Assembly (NCBI RefSeq): GCF_019703515.2
Contig: NC_059368.1
Location: 37,401,831 to 37,465,830, forward strand
Direction of reading: 5' to 3'
Length of the DNA stretch: 64,000 nt
Source of the DNA: Myxocyprinus asiaticus
Lineage: Eukaryota; Chordata; Actinopteri; Cypriniformes; Catostomidae
Of this stretch, positions 10,317-22,800 are shown in pieces (within the stretch, counting starts at the first letter, position 1; every line of letters begins with the position of its first letter). The notes under the pieces were generated by a model. It was given only the letters and a program-made list of their open reading frames with translations. It was not told where the DNA came from and searched no databases. The translations under genes and the position numbers were made by a program.

Positions 10317-11719
10317 CAGGTGCATCTCAATAAATTAGAATGTTGTGGAAAAGTTCATTTATTTCAGTAATTCAACTCAAATTGTGAAACTCGTGTATTA
10401 AATAAATTCAATGCACACAGACTGAAGTAGTTTAAGTCTTTGGTTCTTTTAATTGTGATGATTTTGGCTCACATTTAACAAAAACCCACCAATTCACTAT
10501 CTCAAAAAATTTGAATATGGTGACATGCCAATCAGCTAATCAACTCAAAACACCTGCAAAGGTTTCCTGAGCCTTCAAAATGGTCTCTCAGTTTGGTTCA
10601 CTAGGCTACACAATCATGGGGAAGACTGCTGATCTGACAGTTGTCCAGAAGACAATCATTGACACCCTTCACAAGGAGGGTAAGCCACAAACATTCATTG
10701 CCAAAGAAGCTGGCTGTTCACAGAGTGCTGTATCCAAGCATGTTAACAGAAAGTTGAGTGGAAGGAAAAAGTGTGGAAGAAAAAGATGAACCACAGACAA
10801 CGTCAGAGGCGTCTTACCTGGGCTAAGGAGAAGAAGAACTGGACTGTTGCCCAGTGGTCCAAAGTCCTCTTTTCAGATGAGAGCAAGTTTTGTATTTCAT
10901 TTGGAAACCAAGGTCCTAGAGTCTGGAGGAAGGGTGGAGAAGCTCATAGCCCAAGTTGCTTGAAGTCCAGTGTTAAGTTTCCACAGTCTGTGATGATTTG
11001 GGGTGCAATGTCATCTGCTGGTGTTGGTCCATTGTGTTTTTTGAAAACCAAAGTCACTGCACCCGTTTACCAAGAAATTTTGGAGCACTTCATGCTTCCT
11101 TCAGCTGACCAGCTTTTTAAAGATGCTGATTTCATTTTCCAGCAGGATTTGGCACCTGCCGACACTGCCAAAAGCACCAAAAGTTGGTTAAATGACCATG
11201 GTGTTGGTGTGCTTGACTGGCCAGCAAACTCACCAGACCTGAACCCCATAGAGAATCTATGGGGTATTGTCAAGAGGAAAATGAGAAACAAGAGACCAAA
11301 AAATGCAGATGAGCTGAAGGCCACTGTCAAAAAAACCTGGGCTTCCACACCACCTCGGCAGTGCCACAAACTGATTACCTCCATGCCACGCCGAATTGAG
11401 GCAGTAATTAAAGCTAAAGGAGCCCCTACCAAGTATTGAGTACATATACAGTAAATGAACATACTTCCCAGAAGGCCAACAATTCACTAAAAATGTTTTT
11501 TTTATTGGTCTTATGATGTATTCTAATTTTTTGAGATTGTGAATTGGTGGGTTTTTGTTAAATGTGAGCCAAAATCATCACAATTAAAAGAACCAAAGAC
11601 TTAAACTACTTCAGTCTGTGTGCATTGAATTTATTTAATACACGAGTTTCACAATTTGAGTTGAATTACTGAAATAAATGAACTTTTCCACGACATTCTA
11701 ATTTATTGAGATGCACCTG
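10317..11719 (+). mobile_element. Tc1-type transposon, copy B
   Basis: TIRs of 201 bp lie at 10317-10517 and 11519-11719, flanked by TA (10315-10316, 11720-11721). This is the same family as copy A but with the longer TIR form. The total is 1403 bp. About 180 bp of the transposase gene is missing. Confidence 0.95.
10616..11439 (+). pseudogene. Tc1-type transposase, copy B
   Basis: The start MGKTADLTVVQ is intact (an in-frame upstream Met lies at 10580). The first helix-turn-helix continues to SGRKKCGRKR, where a TGA is met. Compared with copy A, about 181 bp between GATG and AACCACAG are missing, with a 2-base TG match at the junction. This removes the second DNA-binding subdomain and shifts the frame. 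The catalytic part (NHRQRQRRLTW to KGAPTKY*, 10786-11439) is open and complete: Asp in LFSDES, Asp in FQQDLAP and Glu in LNPIENLWG are all present. PAHTA has become PADTA. The catalytic domain would need the second DNA-binding half, so the protein is inactive. Confidence 0.9.
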
Positions 11720-11819
11720 TATACAGTACATATGACACTGGTAAAAGTGAAGATTTATAACTGTAATACTGAATTGTGTTAAATAAACCACAACCAACAC
11801 TACCGCGATAACTTTGCAC

Positions 11820-12369
11820 TAGTGATGGGTCGTTCATGAATGATTAGTTCATTTTGAACGAATCTTTTATGTGACTCAGAAGAACGAGCAGTCTCAGAGA
11901 GTGATTCATCCATTTTGTGTTGGCCGTGCATGTGCATTGCACAACCTCCGTTCATTTGTTACGTGAAAACCGCATAGGCGCTGTATAGGAAACAGAAATG
12001 ATTGGTTCACCTTTCAACTCTTTTGGTCCGAGTCGTTCGTTCTTTTGTCACGTGACAGCCGTATATGCTATGCATTGCTCACATAGGAAACAGAAATGAT
12101 TAGTTCACCTCTCAAGATTCCAGAGGTGAACTAATAATTTCTGTTTCTCATAATTTGTCCTTGGCTGCATTAACAATTTTTCCTTATTGGGACTTTAATC
12201 AAAGTTTTTCGTAAGTAGACGTGTTGGGGGGGATTTGGCTATTGAAAATGTAAAATTTTAATTTAATTCTGCTCAAATGAACGAAATGACTTGAATAAAG
12301 ATTCGTTCATTTTGCTGAACAAGACTCAAAGATCCAAGTCAGTAGAATGATCCGATCTTCCCATCACTA
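11820..12369. mobile_element. Non-autonomous hAT-type element
   Basis: The ends are TAGTGATGGG and CCCATCACTA, an inverted pair. They are flanked by 8-bp direct repeats CTTTGCAC (11812-11819) and CTTTACAC (12370-12377), 7 of 8 identical, the duplication length expected for hAT transposition. There is no transposase. Internally, GGAAACAGAAATGATTRGTTCACC occurs twice, and 12087-12147 can fold as a hairpin. Confidence 0.85.
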
Positions 12370-12430
12370 CTTTACACCTACTGAAATTGACAGCGATTGT
12401 GTTTTTATTCGAAATGCTGTCACTCACATA

Positions 12431-14003
<1,573 letters not shown>

Positions 14004-14005
14004 TA

Positions 14006-15293
14006 CATCACCCTTACAGTGATTGGCCCTTTGTTATGTGGTTCAGCCCATTTGAGAGCTCGACCAATTGAATCTTTGCTAAGCTCTGCCTCACTTGGTT
14101 ACGGTTACTTGCTCTGACAAGCCCAGCAGAACTCCCCATATGAATGAATGGGAGACTGCCTTGAACAGCACAGTTTATGGCATAATATTCTCTTAAACGG
14201 AACAGATAATATTCTTACATGGGCTGGAATAAAGAGCGAGATTGTAAGGCATATTTATCTGACGTTTTTTGTAAAATAAATTGTTAAATTACACAGTAAT
14301 TTGATTGAAAACTGCAGAGACTGTGAAACAGAATAAAGGCATGTTATTATTACAGTCACTTGAAAAGAGAAAAGCCTCATTTGTTAGCAATTACACAACT
14401 AAAACATTAGTGTTAGTGAACAGAACTGCTAATAACTTCTCATAACACACTAACTTTGATGCTGTGAACCTTTATGTACTATCATCTTTACTAAGACCTA
14501 AATCAATACATAAATTAGCTTTAATTTACTTTGGAGAAAATGTAGGTGTACTCACTTTTGTTATACATGCTCATTTGGAAATGAGGGCTGTAAGAGTTTT
14601 ATCCATAGCATTCTCTTCTCTAGATTTTTTAAAAATAAAGAAAAAACACTGCATGTATTCTCTCTGGGTACATTGTGTCACTATTACAATGCAAAGTCCT
14701 CAGAGCATGATTTCTGTATTGTACTGCACAATTTGAAGCACACGTCCTTGCCCTTTGGGAACTGAAAATATTCGAGCCAAGAAATACTCACTATCAATAA
14801 ACATTCCTTCCCTATGATGCCACGGGAAAGTCTTCCAAAAGCAGCGCACCACCAATATTTCCTTTTTATGGTTTATATTTCAATATCTATTTAATTAGTT
14901 GTATAAAATTCATATAGCATTATATTGACTGGTTAACAATTATTTATTATTTATGAGCTTAACTCCATACTTTTTAATTCTAAATGTTTTATATTAAATG
15001 AAAAGCAGAATTTAGAATCAGTCTGTTCAGTTTATTACTTGTCTTGTTGGAGTTGCCAATTCACACACACCAGTAAAACAATGTGCATGTACAGTCAAGA
15101 AAAGTTGGCACATACTGTATTTACGGCATGTTTATTTTTTATAAATCCAGATGTGTGTGTGGGAAATTGTGTATGCACATTTCAATGCCTATTTTGTGTG
15201 TATGCGACGTTTATACATCAGGCAAAAATTTTATTATTTTATGCTATATTTTATTTATTTTATGGTTCTTTTATTGTACTATTTGTCACGGTC
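14006..15293. other. No gene recognised
   Basis: AT-rich DNA. The frame 14464-14736 and the overlapping frames from 15039 have no domain; those near 15300 run into the LTR. Confidence 0.4.
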
Positions 15294-16374
15294 CTGTCAC
15301 TCTGCCAGTCTGGTGTTTTGTCTGGCTGGACGGTGGCATCATCGTCCCATGTCTGTCTTGTGTTTTGTGTTACCGGTTGTAATTTCCCGCTGTGCGCTCT
15401 TTGGTCTGTCTTGTTTCATGTCTGGAGCATCGTGTCTGGATCCTGATTTCCTGTCTGGTTCGGTTTCGGTTTTGGTGTGGGGATCTGGACACTCATCTTC
15501 CATGTCTTGTCTTGGCGTGAGTGTATTGCGCTTATCATCTTGGCGGCATGCACTCGCATCAGTAATCTATGTCTGTCTCTCGTTGATTCGCGTTGCACTC
15601 GCTTTGCGCTGCACGCCCGGGTCGTGAGCTGTCTTCACGTTGTGATGAGGTTTGGTCACTTCAGTCTGAGGTGTCAGGTGTGTGTGTGGCCGAACTCTCG
15701 CACAGGTGTCCTGTCTCGTTTTGTCGCCTGTTTCATGCATCGCATGGCAAAGTACACTCAGGTTTTGTTTAGTGTGGGAATGCGTGGCATCACTTTGTTT
15801 GGCATTGCTACATATTCTCTCATCTTTGCTGTCAGTTGGCATGTGTGTGTATTGCCTTATTGTCTTGGCGATGTGCGCTCATGCCATTCGGGTGTTTTGT
15901 TGTCTTGTGAGAGCACATGGCTTTGTTTTGTTTCTGTATGGTCGCATGTTTCTCTGTCTTGTGTCATACCCCGCCTCCTTGTTTGCCCATTATTAGTTTA
16001 ATAGTCACACCTGCCCTGTCTTTTTAACCTGTTGATTTCTCTCCCTATTTTAGTCTTCTCATGTGTGCTGTCCAGTGCCAGTTCGTCTTGTATGGTCCAG
16101 TCAGTCTTGTTTGCTCCCATGTCAGTCTGTTTGTCAGTCCTGCTTTTCCCCCCGTTCGGTCCTGATTCCCCACCGATCTGTCCCAGTGCAGCTCCGCGAG
16201 GATTTTCCGCACTGGACGGAGTGTTTTCCCCTATGGGGTTGTTTATGATTGTTTTTTCCACCTTGTGGAAGTTTATTTTTACGTTTGCCTTTATTTTTGT
16301 ATTAATAAATTTCCTACTTTTTGAACTCTGCGTTTGGGTCCTGAGCCTTCTCTCATTCTCTGCAATCCCTGACA
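15294..16374 (+). mobile_element. Solo LTR, about 1.08 kb
   Basis: It starts TGTCACGG and ends CCCTGACA, the same terminal pair as 384-1054. The flanks are CTATT before and CTTTT after (4 of 5 match). Near the right end there is GTATTAATAAATTTCC and CTCTGCGTTTGGGTCC, again shared with the shorter LTR. No internal retroelement genes lie beside it, so it is read as a solo LTR left by recombination. The many overlapping frames inside are an effect of low stop-codon density. Confidence 0.65.
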
Positions 16375-17700
16375 CTTTTGCTTCATTTTTTTACATGTTA
16401 AAGCTCCAGTCCTTAGTCATTGCCTGTAAAACAGTGACCAGGACAATCTTCACAATTTATCCTTTTGTGTTTTAAGGAAGAAAGAAGTTGTAAGTGTTTG
16501 GAATGAATTAAGGGAGAGGAAATGATAAGAGAATTAGAATTGTTGGGTGAACTATTACTTTAATAAAGAAAACTTCACTTTACCACAGCTCCACGTTCAA
16601 TGTCTGTCACATAATCACCTGGGTTGCATTACAGTGGTGTGTGGGCATGTGTTTGTGTTACTTCAGGGGTTTGGCCTGGCTCATCCACACTCTCAAAGAG
16701 GCTAATCTCACCTGCCTCCATTGTTGAAGCAGCATGCATCATGTTCAGTGCTGCAGGCTGTATTGCGTTTGTCTTACCTTTGTCCCAGTCTGTGGTATTC
16801 CCTTTTATTCTCTTCCACAGGTCAATACTATTTACAGGAAGGAAACCATCTCAATAAGACATTAGAGGATGGCTTCTATTGAGACAGCTCATGTTGTTTG
16901 TGGTTTAACTCAAAGCTGTTTAACTTGTTAAAAAAGAGCATGTGGGATCAGTGCATGCAATGAATTATGGAACGACTGCGATTTATGATGTGTTTCTGGA
17001 TCAACATCTTTTGTTGGTCCAGGAACAACATTCCTGTCTAAAAATATAGTCCTAACCATAACCTTACCCACAAGTCTAACCCTAATAATTTACCACCTCT
17101 GAGGAGGTATATGGTTACCTGAGGACAATGAAGGCCCAATCCCTGCCCTAATGCTGACTAAAAGCAGAGACTATTTAGCAGAGACAGGCCATGGGCCACA
17201 AGATGAATGGGATAAATTGGAAGCCCAATGGTCAATGAATTTAGAAAAAAGGAAGTCCACCTTTAGATCACCTTTTAGATACAGACATCGCACAACTCGA
17301 GAACGTGCATGCGCATTTGTTAGACAAGTCGGGAAAATTGAGTTTTTTTGTGTAATCTCAGGTAAAGAAGCACAGTTTATGATACCAGTGTTGTCAGATT
17401 TTACTGCTGATTTGAAAAACTGTATGTTCTGTGATCATAATATTGACCAACCATTCTGGAGATTCCGGCCTTTCCCCATTCAAGTAGATAGAAGCTGCAC
17501 CTGTATGCTGCTTGTTTACATAGGAAAATAGCTGCCCAGCCTGCCCAAGAGCGTTCCAAAGATCTTGCTAAAAAAACTTTGCTACAAGTGATCTCAGATT
17601 GATTATATTTAAGAGATAAACTGCTAAGCACCATAATTTAACCAGTTTGGATTTTCTTTAAGTTCAGACTTTCCGCATTGGGAAAGTATTAGAAACCGGA
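16375..17700. other. No gene recognised
   Basis: The longest frame (17151-17531, 126 codons) has no domain I can place and no splice signals that suggest an exon. An ACCATAACCTTACCC-type simple stretch lies near 17055-17090. Confidence 0.35.
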
Positions 17701-17810
17701 GAGTTGAAAAATATTTTCACTTTCCGTACTCTAAAGAGACTGTCTGTAAGTGGGCAGAAGAAAGGAAGGACTCAAGTTAACAATTCTCATTTGGCAGCAT
17801 CTGATGAGTA

Positions 17811-19100
17811 CTTGACATTAATAGAGCCTAATCACTGCTGCCTTTTAAATGCAGAGCACACCTCTCCTCAGGAGACCAGTCTCTTCCCTGTGCATCCACA
17901 TTAGTGTCCCTGCAGGTCCAGGAAGGAAATCCGACAGATTTAGATGTGCTGCTGGAACTAGAGCACACGTCACGGCCGCCGGCCAGGATGCTGGGCCACC
18001 ATGCCTCTCACTCACCGCGACCCAGGTAAGTCAAGCCCCTCAGAAAAAAATGGCATCCTTCACTCCCTAAACAAGGAGGTGAGAGCATGCAACTACCTGA
18101 CCCTGCCCTTTACCTGAACCAAACCCTTTCATCACTCACATCCTGCACAGATTCCTGAAGCATCGCAAGGACAACAGCCCCCCTTTTAATTATCACCATT
18201 TCAACCTTGGATACTATTTCCCATACTGTTTGCATATTTTATGCTGTTTATTTATTAAAATAAATGCCTTTCTAAGGCCTGATACCACACCCAATGTGTC
18301 CGTCATCGTTTACCCCACCACAGTGGTGGAGAATGCATGCAGAAGTTGAGCGGAGACGGTGCAGTTGGCAAACAACACTGACGTCACATACCACCTTGCT
18401 CGGCGGTCTGCTGTAAAACCCTGAGTGGGATGGAAAATCCACAGGGACGGCCTCCCAACTGCCCGAAGGGTAAGTGTTGCATCTAAATTTCCATTTACCC
18501 TGTGGTTGGTTGAGGCTGACATGTTTTTTTCAGTTCCTGCCATGGTGCGAGTGAGATAGAGAGCTGGCCTGGAGAGGTATGCCAGACACACCCACTCCAA
18601 CACTATGGAGCCTAGTGTTGGATGTAGCAGTCCAATAAGGTGCACCTGAAGCTAATAAAGCCTGGTCACTGCTGTCTTTAAATGCAGATCATGCCTCTCC
18701 TCAGGAGACAGCTTTCTTCCCTGTGCATGGACACTGTGTTCTTGCAGGTCCAGGAAGGGAATCCAACAGCGAGTTAGATATGCCACCGGACCGGTTTCCT
18801 GGAACCCCAGTGGTGAGTTAGATGTGCCACCAGAACTAGAGCATGCTTTGCGGCAATTGGGCCAGGATGTCAGGCCGCCATGCCTCTCACTCACCCAGGA
18901 AAATTGAGCCGCATCAAATAAGATGCTGCTGCTCATGCCCCAGTCCAGGAAGGGAGCGTGTGCGGCCGCCAGACCCCAACCTTTTTGCCTGGACCAAACC
19001 CTCTCACCACTTAAGCACCACAAGAACATCAGCCCCCCCCCCTTATTTGTCACTAATTCCTCCTTAGAAACTATATTCCCTCCTTTGTGCACACCCACTG
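17811..19100 (+). mobile_element. Probable LTR pair with residual leader
   Basis: Two related blocks about 835 bases apart (17820-18200 and 18655-19040) share CACTGCTGYCTTT, CTCTCCTCAGGAGAC, TTCCCTGTGCAT, GCAGGTCCAGGAAGG, AACTAGAGCA and GCCATGCCTCTCACTCAC. The first block ends with a TTATTAAAATAAATGCC polyadenylation-like site and CCCACCACAGTGGTGGAGAATGC, the kind of LTR-end and primer-binding-site junction seen in fish gypsy elements. Only about 340 bases of leader-like DNA separate it from the second block, so the internal genes are gone. Clean TG...CA ends were not fixed. Confidence 0.4.
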
Positions 19101-19139
19101 TGTTTTTCATCGCTCATCCTGCCAAATATACAGTATAAT

Positions 19140-20750
19140 AGGTATGTAAAAGAGGTTTTCTTGGTAGAAATTGGTTGTCAGTTTCAATGTTGTACCCTAA
19201 TTTACAATGACCAAGTTTGTTTTTAAACTCTTTGCATTATGATTTCTCTGGGGGCATAAACCTGCCTTTAGTTGATTGTTAATGTGCTACTTGTTTGTAT
19301 TAGCTAATTGATTGCGAATCATTTGCCTCTCAAGTCGACAAATTTGGATTTGTAAACTGCATTTTTTGGAGGCTGACTGTGTTTTGTGTCCATGCAGCCC
19401 AGTAAAATGTGTCCTACCCCTTTGAGCATCATCCCATCTAAGAGTGCCAAATAGAGCCATTATACTGATACTTCTGTGGCAAAGTCTAACGAAACAGCAA
19501 ACACTCGAAATTCCCTCATTGCCATGAACTGAAACTCTCGTCACATGCTAAGCACATACTCTTCTCAGTCAACCCTGCACAAGGTGGGAAGATCAGATCA
19601 TGCCATCTGCATTGCAAACAGTTATGTGACAGCAACAAAAATGGTCAGAAATAGATTGACAGACCAGCAGACAGACATGCTGTTTTGGCCTTCCTGCCTC
19701 CAATGTACATGCGCAGACTAAAAGAGTGAGAGAGACTGAGAGAGAGAGAGATTAAGAAAGAGAGAGAGAGCTGGTATACTATGACATTAGACAAAAGAAG
19801 CCAGTGAGTGTGAAATAAGAGCAGGTATTAGCCCGACTACCACACAATACAGCCGGCTCTGCACTGTTGACACATCCGGCAGGTCACCGCCACATGGCAG
19901 AGCAGGGAATTATGTGGCTTTGTGTTGCTGTGGGGTCCTTCGGTGGAAACGAGGCATTATGAGTGTGTGTGGCCAGAGAAGAGGCCAGAAATTCTGTTAA
20001 ACACACAGCTTTAATCTCAGAATAAAACCTGCAGCGGGGCCAGTCAGATTCGGCAGTGCAGTCGAACAGATGCGAAACAAGTACATGCCCTAAAAACTCT
20101 ATTCAGAACTATAGACTTTGTCACTGTGCATGCAAGTATGTACTAAAAACATCACTGACAGCTGTTCAGAGGACTAGGGGTGGCAAAGATAGTATGTTAA
20201 CAGTGTTAATTTCTTGAACGAAATTACTGATGAAAATTTTTGTTGACGAAAAGTTTGTTTTTTGTCAAGGATCACGAAGATAAGACAAAAAAATGCATCA
20301 CGATGATAATCAAACAGTTAGAATTAAAACATACTGTTGACAAATATATGATGAGAAAAATAATATTGCAAGATATAAACAATTTTATGAAAGACAAATC
20401 TAGAAAGAACTGATTCAAATAATCCAGTCATAGTATGTTGGGTATTTCCCTGCTCGAGCTACGTGAGCTGGAACAGCTGAACACCTGTACAACTGTACTA
20501 ACAGGTTAGTTACCTTACTCAAACGCATCCAAAATATGTGACATTAATCAGCTATACCTGTACATCTACACAAAAAAAAAAAAAAAAACACTGAAGCCAA
20601 TGAACAGGTGAACTTCAACTTGCATAATACATTGTTTTCTGAAAATAATAATAATAATAAAAAAAATAACTCTACAAAACGCAAAAGAGCGCATGAGTGC
20701 CCACCCACTTTTTCAGCCACCTGGGTTCTGGAAGTATTTTCCCCATTACA
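19140..20750. other. No gene; GA-rich simple repeat
   Basis: A GAGA tract lies at 19727-19772 and an A run at 20572-20588. The minus frame 19287-19544 has no domain. Confidence 0.4.
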
Positions 20751-20754
20751 TTTT

Positions 20755-21130
20755 TACATAGGCTTTTCGTAAAATCCTTCTTTAATAAGTTGTAAGCCAT
20801 AAACCAAACCAACCAGCTCCAAGGTAAATCAATACATTACAAACTTTGTTTTGAGGCAAAAAAGTAATTTAAAATTTGACAAAAAGACAAAGTTACAAAA
20901 TTGTGTACCTACCATCTTTCACAAGGGCACAAACTACAATCCCATGAAGCATTGTGAATGATGTAATTGAATTAAAAATGGTGGAAATAAATAAAACTAT
21001 TGATTTTAAGCTGTTCATTATTGGTATAGAGACAATATATTTAACTTGTACTGCAGCATATTCCAATATATACAAATAAATAAGCAGTCTGTGGGTGAAT
21101 GGAGACCGACTCGATTGCGTCATTCACAGT
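20755..21130. repeat. Interspersed repeat, copy 1 of 2
   Basis: It shares ordered blocks with 57110-57480 in the same orientation: AACCAACCAG, GAGGYAAATCA, GACAAAAAGACAAAG, ACAATCCCATGAAGCA and TATACAAATAAATAAG. The copies are diverged. The minus frame 20893-21123 lies within it and is not a gene. Confidence 0.65.
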
Positions 21131-21233
21131 GTGTCATGGAAGTGGCACAAGTGTGTTTTTTGTGACAGTCCTTAGTTTTTTTTTTTCCTTTTTTTAGTTT
21201 TTTTTATTTACTGGTTCATTGAGCTGTTGTGTA

Positions 21234-21350
21234 AAAGCAATATCACATTCACAATCATGCTGTATGGCCCTAAATCAGCATGATTGCGGACGAATCACAG
21301 CCATGCTGATTTAGGGCCCTATAGCACAATTGTGAATGTGATATTGCTTT
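21234..21350. repeat. Palindrome, about 50-bp arms
   Basis: AAAGCAATATCACATTCACA at the left is the reverse complement of the right end. The arms continue inward through GGCCCTAAATCAGCATG, with a short central loop. It is probably a miniature foldback element. It could also be an origin of cruciform instability. Confidence 0.8.
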
Positions 21351-22640
21351 ACTATCTAAACTCAGGGCCGCATTAATGCACTGGCTTATCTGAGCTTAAG
21401 CCTCCCTACGTTGGCGGGAGGATGGGTATGTAAATGTGTTTGCTGGTAGATGCTGATGTAAACATGGAGACGGTACGCAACAGTGAAATACGTCTGTTTA
21501 ACGCATGGTCATAGAGTAACGTTCCGCCTCTGGTAGCAAGAGAGAGCAAGGTGCTTTTTTGAGTAACAAATCAAGATGTTCATTCAAAATAACCACTTCA
21601 GAAAAGGGTGCACCATTTTCTGTTAATTTCAGTCACATTTAGCATTTCATAACATCTCAAGTATTCTATTAACAAATTAAACTCCTTTGTGATTGGATAA
21701 GTCAATGTGAGCCCACTTTGAAAACTTTTTATATCAAATCTTTTTGTCCAACTTAAGAAAAAAAAAATTGGGTTTATGGGGCTGCTGCAAAAGGAGGGGC
21801 TTTTTACCCCAGATACTATCTTTTCAATTATTGGACAGTTATTGAATTTTGTGATTATTATGTAATCAAACTTGAACAACATTGAAAATGACATAAGTAT
21901 TTTGTCTGAAAATAAATGTGATAATTTCAGGGATTTTTGTTTAGCTACGTAAATTTGCATTTTAAAATTATTAAATATTAGATCAAATTACCTAAAAATC
22001 AATCATTAGACATCAGGATCAGGAATATTTTTCAGTGCATATTTATTTTTTGTTGCTATTTAGTGTTTTCAGAGAAAATAACATCATATGTGCCTTTTAC
22101 CCTGGGGGGCCTTTAGCTCTATTGTACCCTACTTCAGTATATTCATAATATGCTATTATTTCAGGAGCTCATGTTTTTTGGTCGGTTTTCTCATGTTGTT
22201 TAATCTTTACATGTCTCTATATGTTTAAATAATTGTGAGTAGTTTATACATTTTTCAAAATATTTCAATATTCGGTTAAAGTTTGGTCTGTTACACTTAA
22301 GACACATTTTTTGGGATGGGTTGTTATTTTTTCGGTTAGTACCGGGGCATGCTTCTATCTATAGACTCCACATTTGACTCATGCGATATATGTCAGTTTT
22401 TAAAATTCATATGAAAGTTTTGTGTGGGGAACAGACATACAGACCGAAATTGCACATGTTGTCAGCCTCTGACTTTGTCTTATGAGACAAAAAGTTTTAT
22501 TCCCACAGGGGGCACTTGACGCTCAGAACACCGAATCCTTCATGGTGAATGTCGAGTTGTGCAGAGAAGGGTTTGATCTGAAGGCTGGGTCTGTCGATCG
22601 CACTCGTTCCCGTGGCTCGGCATAGATTGTGTGTAGATTG
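21351..22640. other. No gene recognised
   Basis: A minus frame of 120 codons (21598-21960) has AT-driven composition (rich in Ile, Phe, Lys) and no domain. It is listed here only to say it was examined. Confidence 0.35.
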
Positions 22641-22649
22641 CTTCACTTT

Positions 22650-22800
22650 ATTGCTGTAGTTATATTGTAGTAACCATGTTTTTTGGCAGAAACCATAGTT
22701 TTTATGCAATTAACCATGGTGTTACTACAGTAATATATTGTTAATATAGTAACCATGGTTAATTTTGAGGTTACTGTAAATTATCAACAATAAATGTGTC
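22650..22800. repeat. Short AACCATGGTT-rich foldback repeat
   Basis: Alternating GTAACCATG and AACCATGGTT motifs with TACTACAGTAA form several small inverted pairs. The motif is common in cyprinid non-coding DNA. No gene. Confidence 0.5.

Noticed and set aside
15039..16475. Cluster of long overlapping frames on both strands
   Set aside because: They lie in a T/G-rich solo LTR with few stop codons. Sequences are rich in Cys, Leu, Phe and Val with no domain, and the TGTCA/TGACA ends explain the region.
17151..17531. 126-codon plus-strand frame
   Set aside because: No recognised motif and no flanking splice sites that support an exon.
21598..21960. 120-codon minus-strand frame
   Set aside because: AT-driven composition, no domain, no exon signals; may be chance.
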